The notes beneath the pieces are model-generated. The model saw only the letters and a list, made by a program, of their open reading frames with translations, was not told where the DNA came from and ran no database searches. The position numbers and the translations under genes were made by a program. From Methanomassiliicoccales archaeon (lineage in GTDB: Archaea; Thermoplasmatota; Thermoplasmata; RBG-16-68-12; SOIM01), in NCBI GenBank assembly GCA_004377185.1, contig SOIM01000006.1, forward strand, positions 1 to 51,727: 51,727 nt of DNA, given 5' to 3'. Positions 16,601-26,400 of the stretch are shown one piece after another (the first letter of the stretch is position 1; the number at the start of each line of letters is the position of its first letter).

Positions 16601-18718
16601 GTCCTCGCCCCATTGGTCCACCCAAGTTAGAGTTATCTTCAGAGGAACTTCGTCGGATTGAACAGATGTCGTGAAGGAAGGGAGCCAAGAGCCCGGAGCA
16701 GCCATCGTTCCCTCCTCCCACCTGTTAGTTCTGGGAACGGGTGGAAAGAGCGAATTGATCAGATTGACTCGTCCCCATCCCTGATCGTAGCCAGGATACT
16801 CGTACAGGGCCTCATCCATCCTGACAGCACCGTTGATCATCAGTCCCTTCACCAGTTGAGAATTGATAGCGTAGGGGTCGCTGTACCCCGCATACTCTCT
16901 AAGATACTCTCTGACCAGCAGTGCCAGGCCTGCCATGTGTGGAGAAGCGACCGAAGTGCCGCCCATGTACCTGTAGTCGTTAATCCCGTCACCGTCCAAT
17001 GCGGTCGGATTATCCTGGTTGTAACAATCCACTGTCATTATGTAGTCAGGTTGAGGATTACTGACTCCAATCAACACATTACGTTCCCATTCACCGACTC
17101 CCATTGGAGCGATCGACGCCGTTCCCACACTGACCATATCGGGCTTCAGTCTGCCCAGGCTTTGACCGGGGCCCCCTCTGCTACTGAAGTCTGCCATGAT
17201 GTTGGGATTGTCCGCTTCGAACCAATCTGGTCTGAAGTTCAGGGACGCCCCTGCAGTGATTCCGTTCTTTGCTTGTGATCCGGGACCAAGGGTGTTCAGA
17301 TCCGGCCCTTCGTTAGAGGCAGCAAAGACGATCAACCTGTTATTCTCTGCAGCCGTTTTCATATCTGCAGCAGCTGAAGACCCGCTGTAAGGCCCCGGAT
17401 CTCTGCCATAGCTGTTGGAGTAGACATGCGCGCCATCTGAGTACTGGGTGTCCCAATAATCGGGATCCGCCCACAGACCGCCAAGACCCTGAACACCATC
17501 CATTGATAGTTTTGCTTCAGGAGCCATGCCCACGCCCTCGGAGTTATCCCAATTGGCATCATTCGTTGGGTAACCGTAAACATTCTCCCAACAGAACCCG
17601 TTGCCTATGGCATCCCCAGCCACGTGAGTTCCGTGAGCGGTCCCGCTTTGCATCCCATCGGGATCTGACCGCCCAGTCCTGTCCAGATACCTAATGACCC
17701 TGTCACCAACAGGTCCCATGAAGAAGTCTGGATGGCCTGCGTCAGGATTACCAACGTCAAAGCCTGAATCTTGAATTCCAATGACTTCGTAGATGTCGTC
17801 TGCAGTGTAGTCCAGACCATCAGGTCCAGGTGACCTTCCAGTCAGGGTGGACGGTAACCCACTTCCAGCAGTATCCCAAGAATCGAAAGCCCCCATAATC
17901 TTCGCGGCCATAATGTCCTGCGTTTTGGGTATGCTGGTTCTGTAGACCTCCATTACCTCAGGCATAGAGATTACCCAAGGCAGAAGCCGAGAGTCGAGAT
18001 ATGCAACAATAAAACCTGGCGAGTACGTTGTTATTACGCTGGCTCCAAGGTCCACGAGCTTTGTCGAGAGCGAGTCCCTCATCGAGTCCTCAAAAGCCAT
18101 GATCTCTACTCGAAGGCCACCCTCTGTGTTGAGCACATCACTCGAAATCTTGTACCAAGGCTGGTATGCTCCGACCCAAGCCACGTATGGGAGCTCACTC
18201 ACCCTGGATTCGACATTCGGTGACATCTTGACGATTGCGGAATACCTCTGTGCCAGTTTGCCAACTCGAGCACCCATGTCCTCGATTGTCTCCAGCCAAT
18301 TTGGCGTATAGGGTCCAATGAACTGTACTATGTACGTCTCCCGATCCCAACCGAATCCGTCCATTACAGACGGTGCCGCTGGAACAGACTCTGTCGCGTC
18401 AAAGACAATGTCATACGGGTACAAATCCACCGTTCTGTAGCTGCCTGAAGGTATGACATTTAGATTATAACCCTCCATTGCAAACAACTCAGACTCGGTT
18501 GCGTCCACGATGTACATTCCGTTGCCATAGTCCACCAGGACATTCGTCCCAATCATTCCGAATACTTCCGTAGAAGCATCTTTTTCCAAACTCACCAAAT
18601 ACATAGTCCTCTTCTCAGTGGTCGCGACCGAAAAAATCGACACAGTAGACCAAACCATCAAGAGGGCTATTCCCACCGTAGAAAGCGTCCTTATCGCTCT
18701 CGCTCTAGCTGAGCTCAT
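13682..18718 (-). CDS. Secreted subtilisin-like (S8) serine protease with long C-terminal region
   Basis: This 1678-residue protein begins with a signal peptide (TLSTVGIALLMVWSTVSIFS). A propeptide-like region follows, then an S8 domain with all key residues: Asp317 in IQDSGFD, His362 in AHGTHVAG, oxyanion Asn469 in AASNEG and Ser589 in GGTSVASPHMAG. Beyond it lie a beta-rich proprotein-type domain, a CARDB-like stretch (IDLDSDYPLSIEITKGGEVFFPFKVTNFG) and a region resembling BNR/sialidase-type blades (about 930-1380). The end repeats a W-x-L-I-S/G-F/Y-P motif (GWYLISFPVS; GWNLIGYPSM). No membrane anchor is seen, so it is probably released or cell-wall-associated. GGAGGAGG precedes the ATG, with a strong TATA box about 90 bp upstream. 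Confidence 0.93.
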   Translation of the reverse strand: MSSARARAIRTLSTVGIALLMVWSTVSIFSVATTEKRTMYLVSLEKDASTEVFGMIGTNVLVDYGNGMYIVDATESELFAMEGYNLNVIPSGSYRTVDLYPYDIVFDATESVPAAPSVMDGFGWDRETYIVQFIGPYTPNWLETIEDMGARVGKLAQRYSAIVKMSPNVESRVSELPYVAWVGAYQPWYKISSDVLNTEGGLRVEIMAFEDSMRDSLSTKLVDLGASVITTYSPGFIVAYLDSRLLPWVISMPEVMEVYRTSIPKTQDIMAAKIMGAFDSWDTAGSGLPSTLTGRSPGPDGLDYTADDIYEVIGIQDSGFDVGNPDAGHPDFFMGPVGDRVIRYLDRTGRSDPDGMQSGTAHGTHVAGDAIGNGFCWENVYGYPTNDANWDNSEGVGMAPEAKLSMDGVQGLGGLWADPDYWDTQYSDGAHVYSNSYGRDPGPYSGSSAAADMKTAAENNRLIVFAASNEGPDLNTLGPGSQAKNGITAGASLNFRPDWFEADNPNIMADFSSRGGPGQSLGRLKPDMVSVGTASIAPMGVGEWERNVLIGVSNPQPDYIMTVDCYNQDNPTALDGDGINDYRYMGGTSVASPHMAGLALLVREYLREYAGYSDPYAINSQLVKGLMINGAVRMDEALYEYPGYDQGWGRVNLINSLFPPVPRTNRWEEGTMAAPGSWLPSFTTSVQSDEVPLKITLTWVDQWGEDLFRDIDLLVRSPSGDVYKGNVYGIVGQFDGWSKPNPIASDANPLWDRYLSDAFDDLNNVEQVEVQFPEVGTWQIEVIGRSIPASTPFALVVAADIGPQDEYKIDLDSDYPLSIEITKGGEVFFPFKVTNFGTNTDNVFITGTSPPLITMNFEKVLITDLEPRETVTTWVRIVVDQNFPSCGIQDLRITGTSMGDTSVTDRLELELAVSCDVVVTPIQLTTDLVDELDPSVLTFNNGTADHIFIAYRNTTKVAVGGLYGGPNVYVAHTTLDAQGMPVLPFKFTVVSNWNDDPNDIRMTYIPRGNYTNRVIITWTGSDPNASVPDLDSYGVLSYSDPPYDTWNRVVIERNAGGSLMNEARVNIPLWRDDGTPGGEVIWVWEHLDYATVDGGNPLYVQTWVAISRDGGETWPDCRFGTDPDCRRISPSVPGNYYFFPNACIDTREVLWVFFYYRSTTGNDRDLMVRLYDNDGWQGDDTPWPVTADDVSLLWNTLNTNVQWPACVATSEGPANNRMYVVVTNDEGQVDLRLYVAYLDGHYTSTEPPFGLNTTDLEGISPNLHGPFGPFGKSVSNSNYNRRPILNMVSTGDGFTWIQYIEKANEFNEPNLWTYNSDDGFATPPSLSKLTADPFAKGHQMTDALTVSGIYHNVYEVFHASKGTETDVNYDVYLLIYHKDWESDPDTVGPMVDPIVGYPNPFDVSIDGAELAIYATVSDVSTGMSNVTAAEWKEVPLNVTDPRLINWTGALPMAIGSDSPTEVGEATHTPTTWDGGETHKICARGQDEYNNWGIGACVNVLTIGQKPEFVWFNLTFASAGWYLISFPVSLTDKSVQNTFSSINNSYDQVRVYDTQTSQWLSYMTFKSVQTLTEVDKTMGIWIHMTGPASLNMSGLVSYITEIELYPGWNLIGYPSMNSTGMMVSDLLNYSVVDAVEGFDGMNPPYHLRQMTNPNEYLVPGEGYWVHVNGSPVRIPIPGF

Positions 18719-18805
18719 TTTTGAGCCTCCTCCATATCAAGTAGTGAATAGTTTCCATGGTGTCTGCCCACACCACCACTTGTTGTACCGAGTTATGATT
18801 GTTTT

Positions 18806-18815
18806 ATTATATATA
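18806..18815 (-). promoter_or_regulatory. TATA box of the S8 protease gene
   Basis: ATTATATATA on the plus strand reads TATATATAAT on the minus strand. It would place the transcription start near 18780 and leave a leader of about 60 nt carrying GGAGGAGG just before the ATG. Confidence 0.55.
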
Positions 18816-18855
18816 GCTTATCACACTGCTCCAACAGGAAAGAAAAACATCGCCC

Positions 18856-20277
18856 TTAGACTGTCCATTCCATATGAGGATCTGTGGCAACTCTGTTCCC
18901 GGCCAAATCGTAAGCCTCAATGTACGCTTTCACACTCTCACCGATGCTCAAATCAATCGAGGCTTTCCAAGAATCTCCACCGAGCAAAGACATGAATACG
19001 CTGTTCCAGGGGGAGCTGTCTATCTGGTAATGTAGAGTTGCATTGTCCATGGGTATCTGATTGGTGATGTTCGCGTACAAAACAGGACGGAGGGGTTTGC
19101 TGTCAACTCTGTAAAAGCTTTCAATCGCCGGGGTACTCAAGTAGGGATGATTCAGAATAACGAATCCTCTTCCAGAACCTATGATGCCGTCAATCATTCC
19201 AGTAATGTTTACTGATCCTTCCCAATGGAACCCGTCAAACTGATTAGGAGTAGATGTTGAGAAAGATATGTCAGTTTCAACGCCAGTTGACTGAATTGAC
19301 TGGAAATCCCACTGGGACGGAAGACAACGTTCGGTGAAGGGTTGCGGATTTATCCAATACCTGAGATTTTCTATCGTAAAATCAGCGGGTTCGAGTTCAA
19401 TTATCTGTCCATTGGGTTTCGAGTAAAATGCCAGTTCCTCTATAATCCCCCCACTGCCCGGATCAAAGAACCTGAGCAGAAACAGCTCGCTTGCGGTGCT
19501 GAGATGAAGTCGATATTCCTCCACGTTGAAAAGCGTCCACCCGCCCCATTCATGCTGTATCCAGGCGTAGCCACTCACAGTGTAGGTCTGACCGGAGAAT
19601 GTCAGTGTTCCAGTAACGCTCAATCGAGTGATCATATATCCTCTGATGGTCCCGTAGGTCTTGCTTTCATTCTTCAACTGAATCGTTCCATTTTCCCCGA
19701 GGAGTACGGGATCTTTCTCGGAAGTCATCTGCACATTCAGGTAATAGACCTCGTCCCCACCTTTTTCCACTCGCCCTTCGTAAGTATAGTCGAAACCACT
19801 GGAGTAGTCCCCGTTCCAGTTGTCTGTCTCAAAATCAGATTCGAAGGTTAGATTAAGCTTCTGAAATCCAATTCTCAAGGTTCCATCATGCTCGGCAGCG
19901 TAGAACTCTTTGCCCGAAATATTCCCCTCGTCAGTCAATGAGGCGAACCTCTTCTGTTCACCTGTCTCATATATGACATAATCAACATTTATGGCAAACC
20001 TGTCTCCGCCCTGATTCTGAAGCAGGAAATCGACCTTCCAGAACTCGTAACTATCGTTGTGCTGTCCCTCGTCTCTTGGGAATAAAATCTCGAACTTGGG
20101 AGGAGTGATGTCACCATCGGATGTCGGCTGCGTGAAGTACAGACTGGCAAGAAAAGAGGCAAAGACGAGTGCGATAACGATGAAGACAGCCGTCAGGACC
20201 TTCCTTTTCCTAGCCCTTTCTTCTTCCTTCTGTTTGGACTTGGTATATTTCCTTCCTTTCTTCCCTCTGTGAGCCAT
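18856..20277 (-). CDS. Membrane-anchored AttH/CrtC-like lipocalin-fold protein
   Basis: The 473-residue protein has a very basic N-terminus (KKGRKYTKSKQKEEERARKRK) and one membrane helix at about 28-48. The extracellular part contains the AttH/CrtC-like signature I-Q-H-E-W-G-G-W. This family includes carotenoid 1,2-hydratase (CrtC) and other uncharacterised hydrolase-like proteins with two lipocalin barrels. The last 90 residues look like an Ig-like domain (NATLHYQIDSSPWNSV…VKAYIEAYDLAGNRV). Carotenoid hydration is not implied, because no carotenoid genes are nearby. A TATA-like TGTATAAAAT lies 22 bp before the ATG. Confidence 0.75.
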   Translation of the reverse strand: MAHRGKKGRKYTKSKQKEEERARKRKVLTAVFIVIALVFASFLASLYFTQPTSDGDITPPKFEILFPRDEGQHNDSYEFWKVDFLLQNQGGDRFAINVDYVIYETGEQKRFASLTDEGNISGKEFYAAEHDGTLRIGFQKLNLTFESDFETDNWNGDYSSGFDYTYEGRVEKGGDEVYYLNVQMTSEKDPVLLGENGTIQLKNESKTYGTIRGYMITRLSVTGTLTFSGQTYTVSGYAWIQHEWGGWTLFNVEEYRLHLSTASELFLLRFFDPGSGGIIEELAFYSKPNGQIIELEPADFTIENLRYWINPQPFTERCLPSQWDFQSIQSTGVETDISFSTSTPNQFDGFHWEGSVNITGMIDGIIGSGRGFVILNHPYLSTPAIESFYRVDSKPLRPVLYANITNQIPMDNATLHYQIDSSPWNSVFMSLLGGDSWKASIDLSIGESVKAYIEAYDLAGNRVATDPHMEWTV

Positions 20278-20294
20278 TGTGCACCTTCTGTGTC

Positions 20295-20304
20295 ATTTTA
20301 TACA
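20295..20304 (-). promoter_or_regulatory. TATA box of the AttH-like gene
   Basis: On the minus strand it reads TGTATAAAAT, centred about 22 bp from the ATG at 20277. It lies in the divergent region shared with the giant subtilisin-like gene. Confidence 0.45.
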
Positions 20305-20370
20305 AGTGTTCCTACATAAGCATTTTCAATGCCTGCCGACAAGCAGATCGTGATATTTGGCTCACGACAA

Positions 20371-20380
20371 AATATAAATA
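20371..20380 (+). promoter_or_regulatory. TATA box of the giant subtilisin-like gene
   Basis: AATATAAATA puts the transcription start near 20402. GGAGAGGT follows 6 nt before the ATG at 20433. Confidence 0.6.
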
Positions 20381-20432
20381 AACGTCGAAACATGACTTTA
20401 ATTGTCGTTATTTGACCTGGAGAGGTTATCCC

Positions 20433-23400
20433 ATGGCAAAGGATGTGAGGAGGCAATTGTGGGGCGCAATTATGGCTGCGATATTGATGGTTTTGACAAC
20501 ATTCTCAACTCTTGCTGCCCCGTCGTCGCCTTCCATTGGTGAGCTAGAAGAAGAAGCTGTTTCGACTCTCGAGGAGGATTTGCCTGACGCGGAGTCAAAA
20601 GGTGTTGAGGTTGCTGAGGAGTCGGGTTCACCCGAAATGACTGATCTCGACTACCCGGAGGTTTACTACCCCAGCGGTCTTGGAATGAATGAGCCTCTTG
20701 GAGAAGAGCCGATTGGCACCAATTCGAACGGTCTGTTGGACCATCATGGTGTTCAAGGTGCCTGGGCCCAAGGCGTGAACGGGTCTGGAGTGAATGTGGC
20801 TCTCATTGATACTGGAATTGACCTTGGACATCCGGATCTGATTGGAACGTATGCGACTGACAATATATACTTCGATCCAGTTATGGGTGAGATTGTTGTT
20901 CAGCGAGGTTCAAGCCAAGGCGTAGAGGTGGCAAATCTTGCGCAGGACTATGTCATGGACTATACGATAAAGAGAGAGGGAACGGATATGGTTGAGTTCG
21001 TGGACTACATATTATACCCGGGAAACGGGACGATCATATTCACGCCACCCTTGGGTTCCAATATGGAGATAACTGCCAGCTACACGCCCACCTCCCCCTA
21101 CTATGGATGGCCGATAGCGTTCGATCCCGTGTCCATGTCCAACTTCCTCGAGCAGAACCATACCAAGGATACATGGTTCGCGAATTGCACTCAGGTCGGT
21201 CCCGGACCTTTTGAGTATTCGCACACTCTGATTGTTGACGGAGAAACGGAATTCGGGGGAACGTACGAGAAATGGGGGACAGACCCAAGGGAGAACTCGG
21301 CACTGTTGCCAGGCGGAAACAAAGAAAATTTTGATTTAACTTCGCTGAATTTGACGTATGACAAGGACTTCTGGTATGTGGGTTTCGATACTTGGATGAA
21401 AGTTACGACTGAGAACGCATCTATCGAGGAATTCGTGCCCCTCGCTTTGTTTGGAGTAATGTTCGATGTGGACAACGAAACAGGTGGAACAACAACCGTC
21501 CCTGAAGGGAAACTGATTGACACCAACACCTCACACAGTGACGACGTACTGGATGCTGAGATAAGTCCTGATGGGACAATGGTCGCGACCGCTTCCAGAG
21601 ACGGGCTTGTGAGAGTTTGGTACACTTCGAACGCCACGCGAATAAAGACATTGTATGGCCATGATGCCAGCAACCCGCCGTTTGCGGTTGCATGGTCCCC
21701 CGACAGTTCCAAGATTGCGAGCCTCTCGGACGACAAGTTGTATGTGTGGAATCGTTTCGATTGGGATAATCCTTGGTGGAAGCCAGTCACGGTCTCCGAC
21801 ACTGGAGATGCACTGGGCACATACGGCTCTCTTGGGCTAGATACAATTGGTCTTGCCTCAATACTTGATTTCAGCCCCAACGAAACCACTGTTGCCTACG
21901 GCGGTAACAATATTGGGGGCGTGTACAGGAGCGTAGTGAACTTCTACGACTATGCCTCTGGCTACAGCTATCATATGGTATTGAGTGATGGCTCGACTTT
22001 TGTGCGAGCTGCCGCATTCAACCCAGACAATTCCAACGAACTTGCGGCTAGTTTGGATTTGTATTTCCATCCACCCAATCTTCCTGCTTCAAACGTCATA
22101 GCCGTATATGACCTGTCCACTGCGACATTCAACACAGGAACAGGCACAAGCGTGACTGACGGGACCAACATCCTAGGACACAGTCGTTTTGTGAATACGA
22201 TAGCATGGTCTTCGGACGGACAAAGAATAGTCTCTGGAAGCGCGGAAAACAGAACAGTCAGAGTCTGGTTGTCAGATGGCACCAGCGTCGGTACGATCAA
22301 CGCCATGAAGATAGTTACTTCAGTGGATTGGTCCCCCTTACCACTCAACAAGATCGTTTATTCTACAATCAGGTCTGCTGGAAGTGCTACACTTGCAACT
22401 GCCGATGAAGACGGCAATCCTCTCGATAGTGACACGGTCAGGCTCGATTATTACTCGGCGAAATGGTCGCCTCTTACTGGTGACAACATCTTGGTCACGG
22501 CCTCTGCCGATTTCTCTGCTCGACTCTGGGACGACAGCCTGAGTCTAATCAGAGTTCTTGTAGCCCAAAAACCAGACTACGCACTCTATGTCGTCGGAGG
22601 AGGCAAGTGGAATCAGAAAGACGAGAAATGGGAGCCTGGTTTCAACGCAACCCGATTCTATACTTGGAACGACACGACCGGCTGGACGTATGTTGTGCTC
22701 TCCGATCTGACTACAGATCAAACAGAGGCCTACCAGATATGGGGAGATTCCCAATTCATAGAAGTAGCGATTCCAAGAAGTCTACTGGGAAATCCCACAT
22801 CAATGGCAGTGGAGATGTTTTCGGCACCCCACAACGATACCCATCACGCTCAGGACTCCGTCCCCGAAGACTTGAACGTCTTTGACATACCCGAGAGAGG
22901 AACGGACGCCAAAAAGGGGATAGACTGGAACCCAGTTGTTACCTCACTGAGCACCTTCACATGGAAAGAGATCAAGTATTACTACGTCAACGTTTCTTCC
23001 CAGTCAGGGATCTTTCACTTCGGCTTCCATCCATCTCCGCACATCATAAACAAGAAGGGAGCGGTCGGCGTTCTGGTTGTTGATTCCAAAAGACCTTTCG
23101 ACTACGATACAGTTTACGTAGATCTGAACGTAGACAATGTCTTCGACAATCAAGATGTCATTTTGACAAGAGACTCCCCCACGGCCGCCCTGGACGAGGT
23201 TGGGCCTGGTTCTGGACCTCCGGACGGAATCCCAGACATCTCCGCTGGAATCATGTACTACATGTCCGATGGATTCACACCAATCCCATATTCTGAGAAA
23301 TACACCGAGAGGAGAAAAGCGACCGAAGAGACCTTCCAGAATGTAATACCTCCAAACGGAGACATAGTTGCGTTCATCGGGGAGTTCTTCATTGACGAAG

Positions 23401-26400
23401 ACACAGGAGAGAAGGCAGAGCATGGAACGGCCATGGCTTCGATAATAGCTGCCCAGGGTATCATAGGAGCCTCACCGGAAGAGAAGATATTGGGCGTTGC
23501 CCCGGGCGCGAAGTTCATAATTCTCGCAAACACAAGGGATGAGATTGAGCACGCATGGAACTTTGCTGTGGAAGGCTATGACGGGAAGATAGGTACTGGG
23601 GACGAAGCCCAAATTGTGCTGAATGCATTCAATTACCCAAGAGTTGTGGAAAAGGGCTGGGACTACTATTCCAGAAAAGTGGACGATATGTCGATGGTGT
23701 ACGGCAAGGAGAAGAACATCTTCGTCGGGCCAGGAGGGGACTACGGATGGGGCTATGGAACGGTGTCCTCCCCCAATGCTGCTCCGGGAACAGTCACAGT
23801 TGGTCGAGCCAGCGACTTCTCATTTTGGGCAGGAGGTCTCGAGGGGCCGAATGCACACTATGGCGATGTCGAGATATCCTCCTCAAGAGGACCTACTCCC
23901 GTGGGCATTTCCAAGCCTGATGTTGTTGCCATTGGCACTGGAAAAATAGACATTCCGCTTTTCAACAAGATGTTCTCTGACGGGACAGGGGCGAAACGAG
24001 ATGTTCCGATCAAAGGTTCGGACATCTCAGCGGCCGCTACAGCAGGGGTCCTAGCATTGATATATGAAGCTTACAAATCGAAATATGGAGTATTCCCAAC
24101 CGCTACTGAAGCGAAGGAGATTCTGATGTCTGGAGCGGATGACATCAACTACGATACCTTGTGCCAGGGTGCTGGATTCGTGAACGCCACACGAAGTGTC
24201 TCTATCGCTTTGGGAAATGGAGGATTGTCTGTGTCACCTTCGACCTTCTCCTATGGCCATTTCATGGGAAAGAGATACCCCTCATTCAGCAACATCCTCT
24301 CTGCTGGTGACACTGACATCAAGCAATTCACATTGAAGAACAGTGGGAGCACCCCGACGGTTGTCAACGTTGACACAGCCATATTCAACAAGACCGGGGA
24401 TTACTACCTGTCCGCCAACACAACAGTAGACACCTACGCGACAGATGGTAGGATCGTGTTCTGGATCAACTCGTCCGGTGTGTTCAAGGTGAAGGACGAA
24501 GGGATGGGCGTCTACAACGTCACAAGCCAGGTAGACCCCTTCGACGCGAGTCTTTGGAACAATGCGGACTTGGTCAAAATCACTGCCTACAGTTCGTATG
24601 AATTGATGGTGAAACTAGGAGGCGTTTCCCCTACCGGGGTAAAGACGTATGTCCAGAACTACTCATTCACAATGACGGTCTATGATTGGAATCTCAGCAA
24701 CGACCTTTTCCCGCATCCTGAAGCCCATCCAAAGGACCTCAACACCATTGCCGAACTGCACAGCGAAGCGAACTTGTTGTTGGGCGTCGATCCTATGACG
24801 AATGTGATAGAAGCAAGGATTCACGACCCAGCCAGCAGGATTGACGATGGACTTGTGGTGGTTCTGAGGCCTCGGGATACAACACCTGACAAGACGTACA
24901 CGTGGGAGTTCTTGATTGAGACGTATGAGAAGATCAGCTGGCCTTGGCTCGAGATCAATCCCGCGACACCTATCAACGTTCCAGCATCAGGGCAAGCCAC
25001 CTTCAACGCGACTATCAGAGTGCCGACCAACGCGATGGTCGGATCATACGAAGGAGCTATCACAGTGGCGGACACTGGAAGCGGAGAAAACATTACCATA
25101 CCCATCCTTGTGAACGTCGCGATTAACTCACCGAACGTGAGGTTCGGAGGCGTCAACGGCACCTCGGACCTTTACGACAACAACAGGATCTTCGGAGGGT
25201 ACGAGAAGGGGATGAGAGGAACCACCAGGTTGGCCAAACCCTACACTGGCGATTGGAGGTTCTATTACTTCAACATCCCGGACGCGGGTTTCTTCAAGAG
25301 CGCTGGACTGAAACTGTGGATAGAGGGCAATTGGACGCTCAAGCCCTCTGACATGGACTTCTACGTACTCGGATACAAAGCCCCGAATACGAACGTGACC
25401 AGATATGGGCCCTACAACCTGGGAGTCCTCGGCAAGAGCGAGGTGGCGAGGGAGCCAGGGTTCGAAACGAACACCAACATGAGCTCAGAAATAATAGCTT
25501 TCGACATGAAGACCGGGATCAACGTTCTCGCGCTGCACGGGGTCATCCTCAACGGTAGCAAGCCGTTCGAGTTCGTGTTCGGTGGAGGCGGAGGTTGGAT
25601 CCAAGTCACTCCTCCAGAAATCAAGGAGAGAAGAAGCGTGAGATATGGAGAGAAGGACCTGAGGATCATATCCAACATGGACTTCACGGAGGGAATGACA
25701 GCCTCGGCAGTAGGTCCTGCGATAACTGAGAGCTACAGGGATGTGGAGATCGAGCAAGATTACCAACCATGGTGGCAGTGGGACAACTGGGGCGAATGGC
25801 TGCAGAGAGGCAGCTACACCAAGATCATCAACGTCTCGAACGCATACATCCTGGACGTCCACATAGTCGGTGATGATAAAGCCATAGACCTGGACCTTGG
25901 TGTATTCCGAGAAGATGAACCTCCTGATGGAGAGCTTGAGCTGGAGGAGGTCAAAGACATATACTGCGTGAAGATAGGCGGAACCAAGTGGACCTATGAT
26001 GCCGACCCGGATGCGGATGAACATGTAGTCTGGATACAACCACCTGACGGGACGTACATAATCAAGGTCTTGGGATACGACATAAGCGGCAAGTACGGTC
26101 ATTTCGACATTGACATCGCGATCACACTTGGGTCCGGAGAGAGAGGCTATTGGATAGAGGGTACTGGACCGGATGACATCATCATCGGGACGGAGGGTGG
26201 ACTCTTGCGCCTCACCGCGGTAGGTATCACGCTTCACTGGAACCTCCAGGGGAGCACCCCGCCCGGCGAGTACGGAGGAGCGGTGATGATAGGCACTCCG
26301 CAAGCACCTACAATAGTGGTTGTGCCTGTCACGATAATCTACGATCCAGATCCGCCAGAAATCATCAGCTTTGCCCTCAGCGCCAGTGGATACGAGATCG

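Noticed and set aside
18856-20277. Assignment as carotenoid hydratase CrtC
   Set aside because: Only the general HEWG-type AttH/CrtC signature is seen; no carotenoid genes nearby, and the membrane anchor is atypical.
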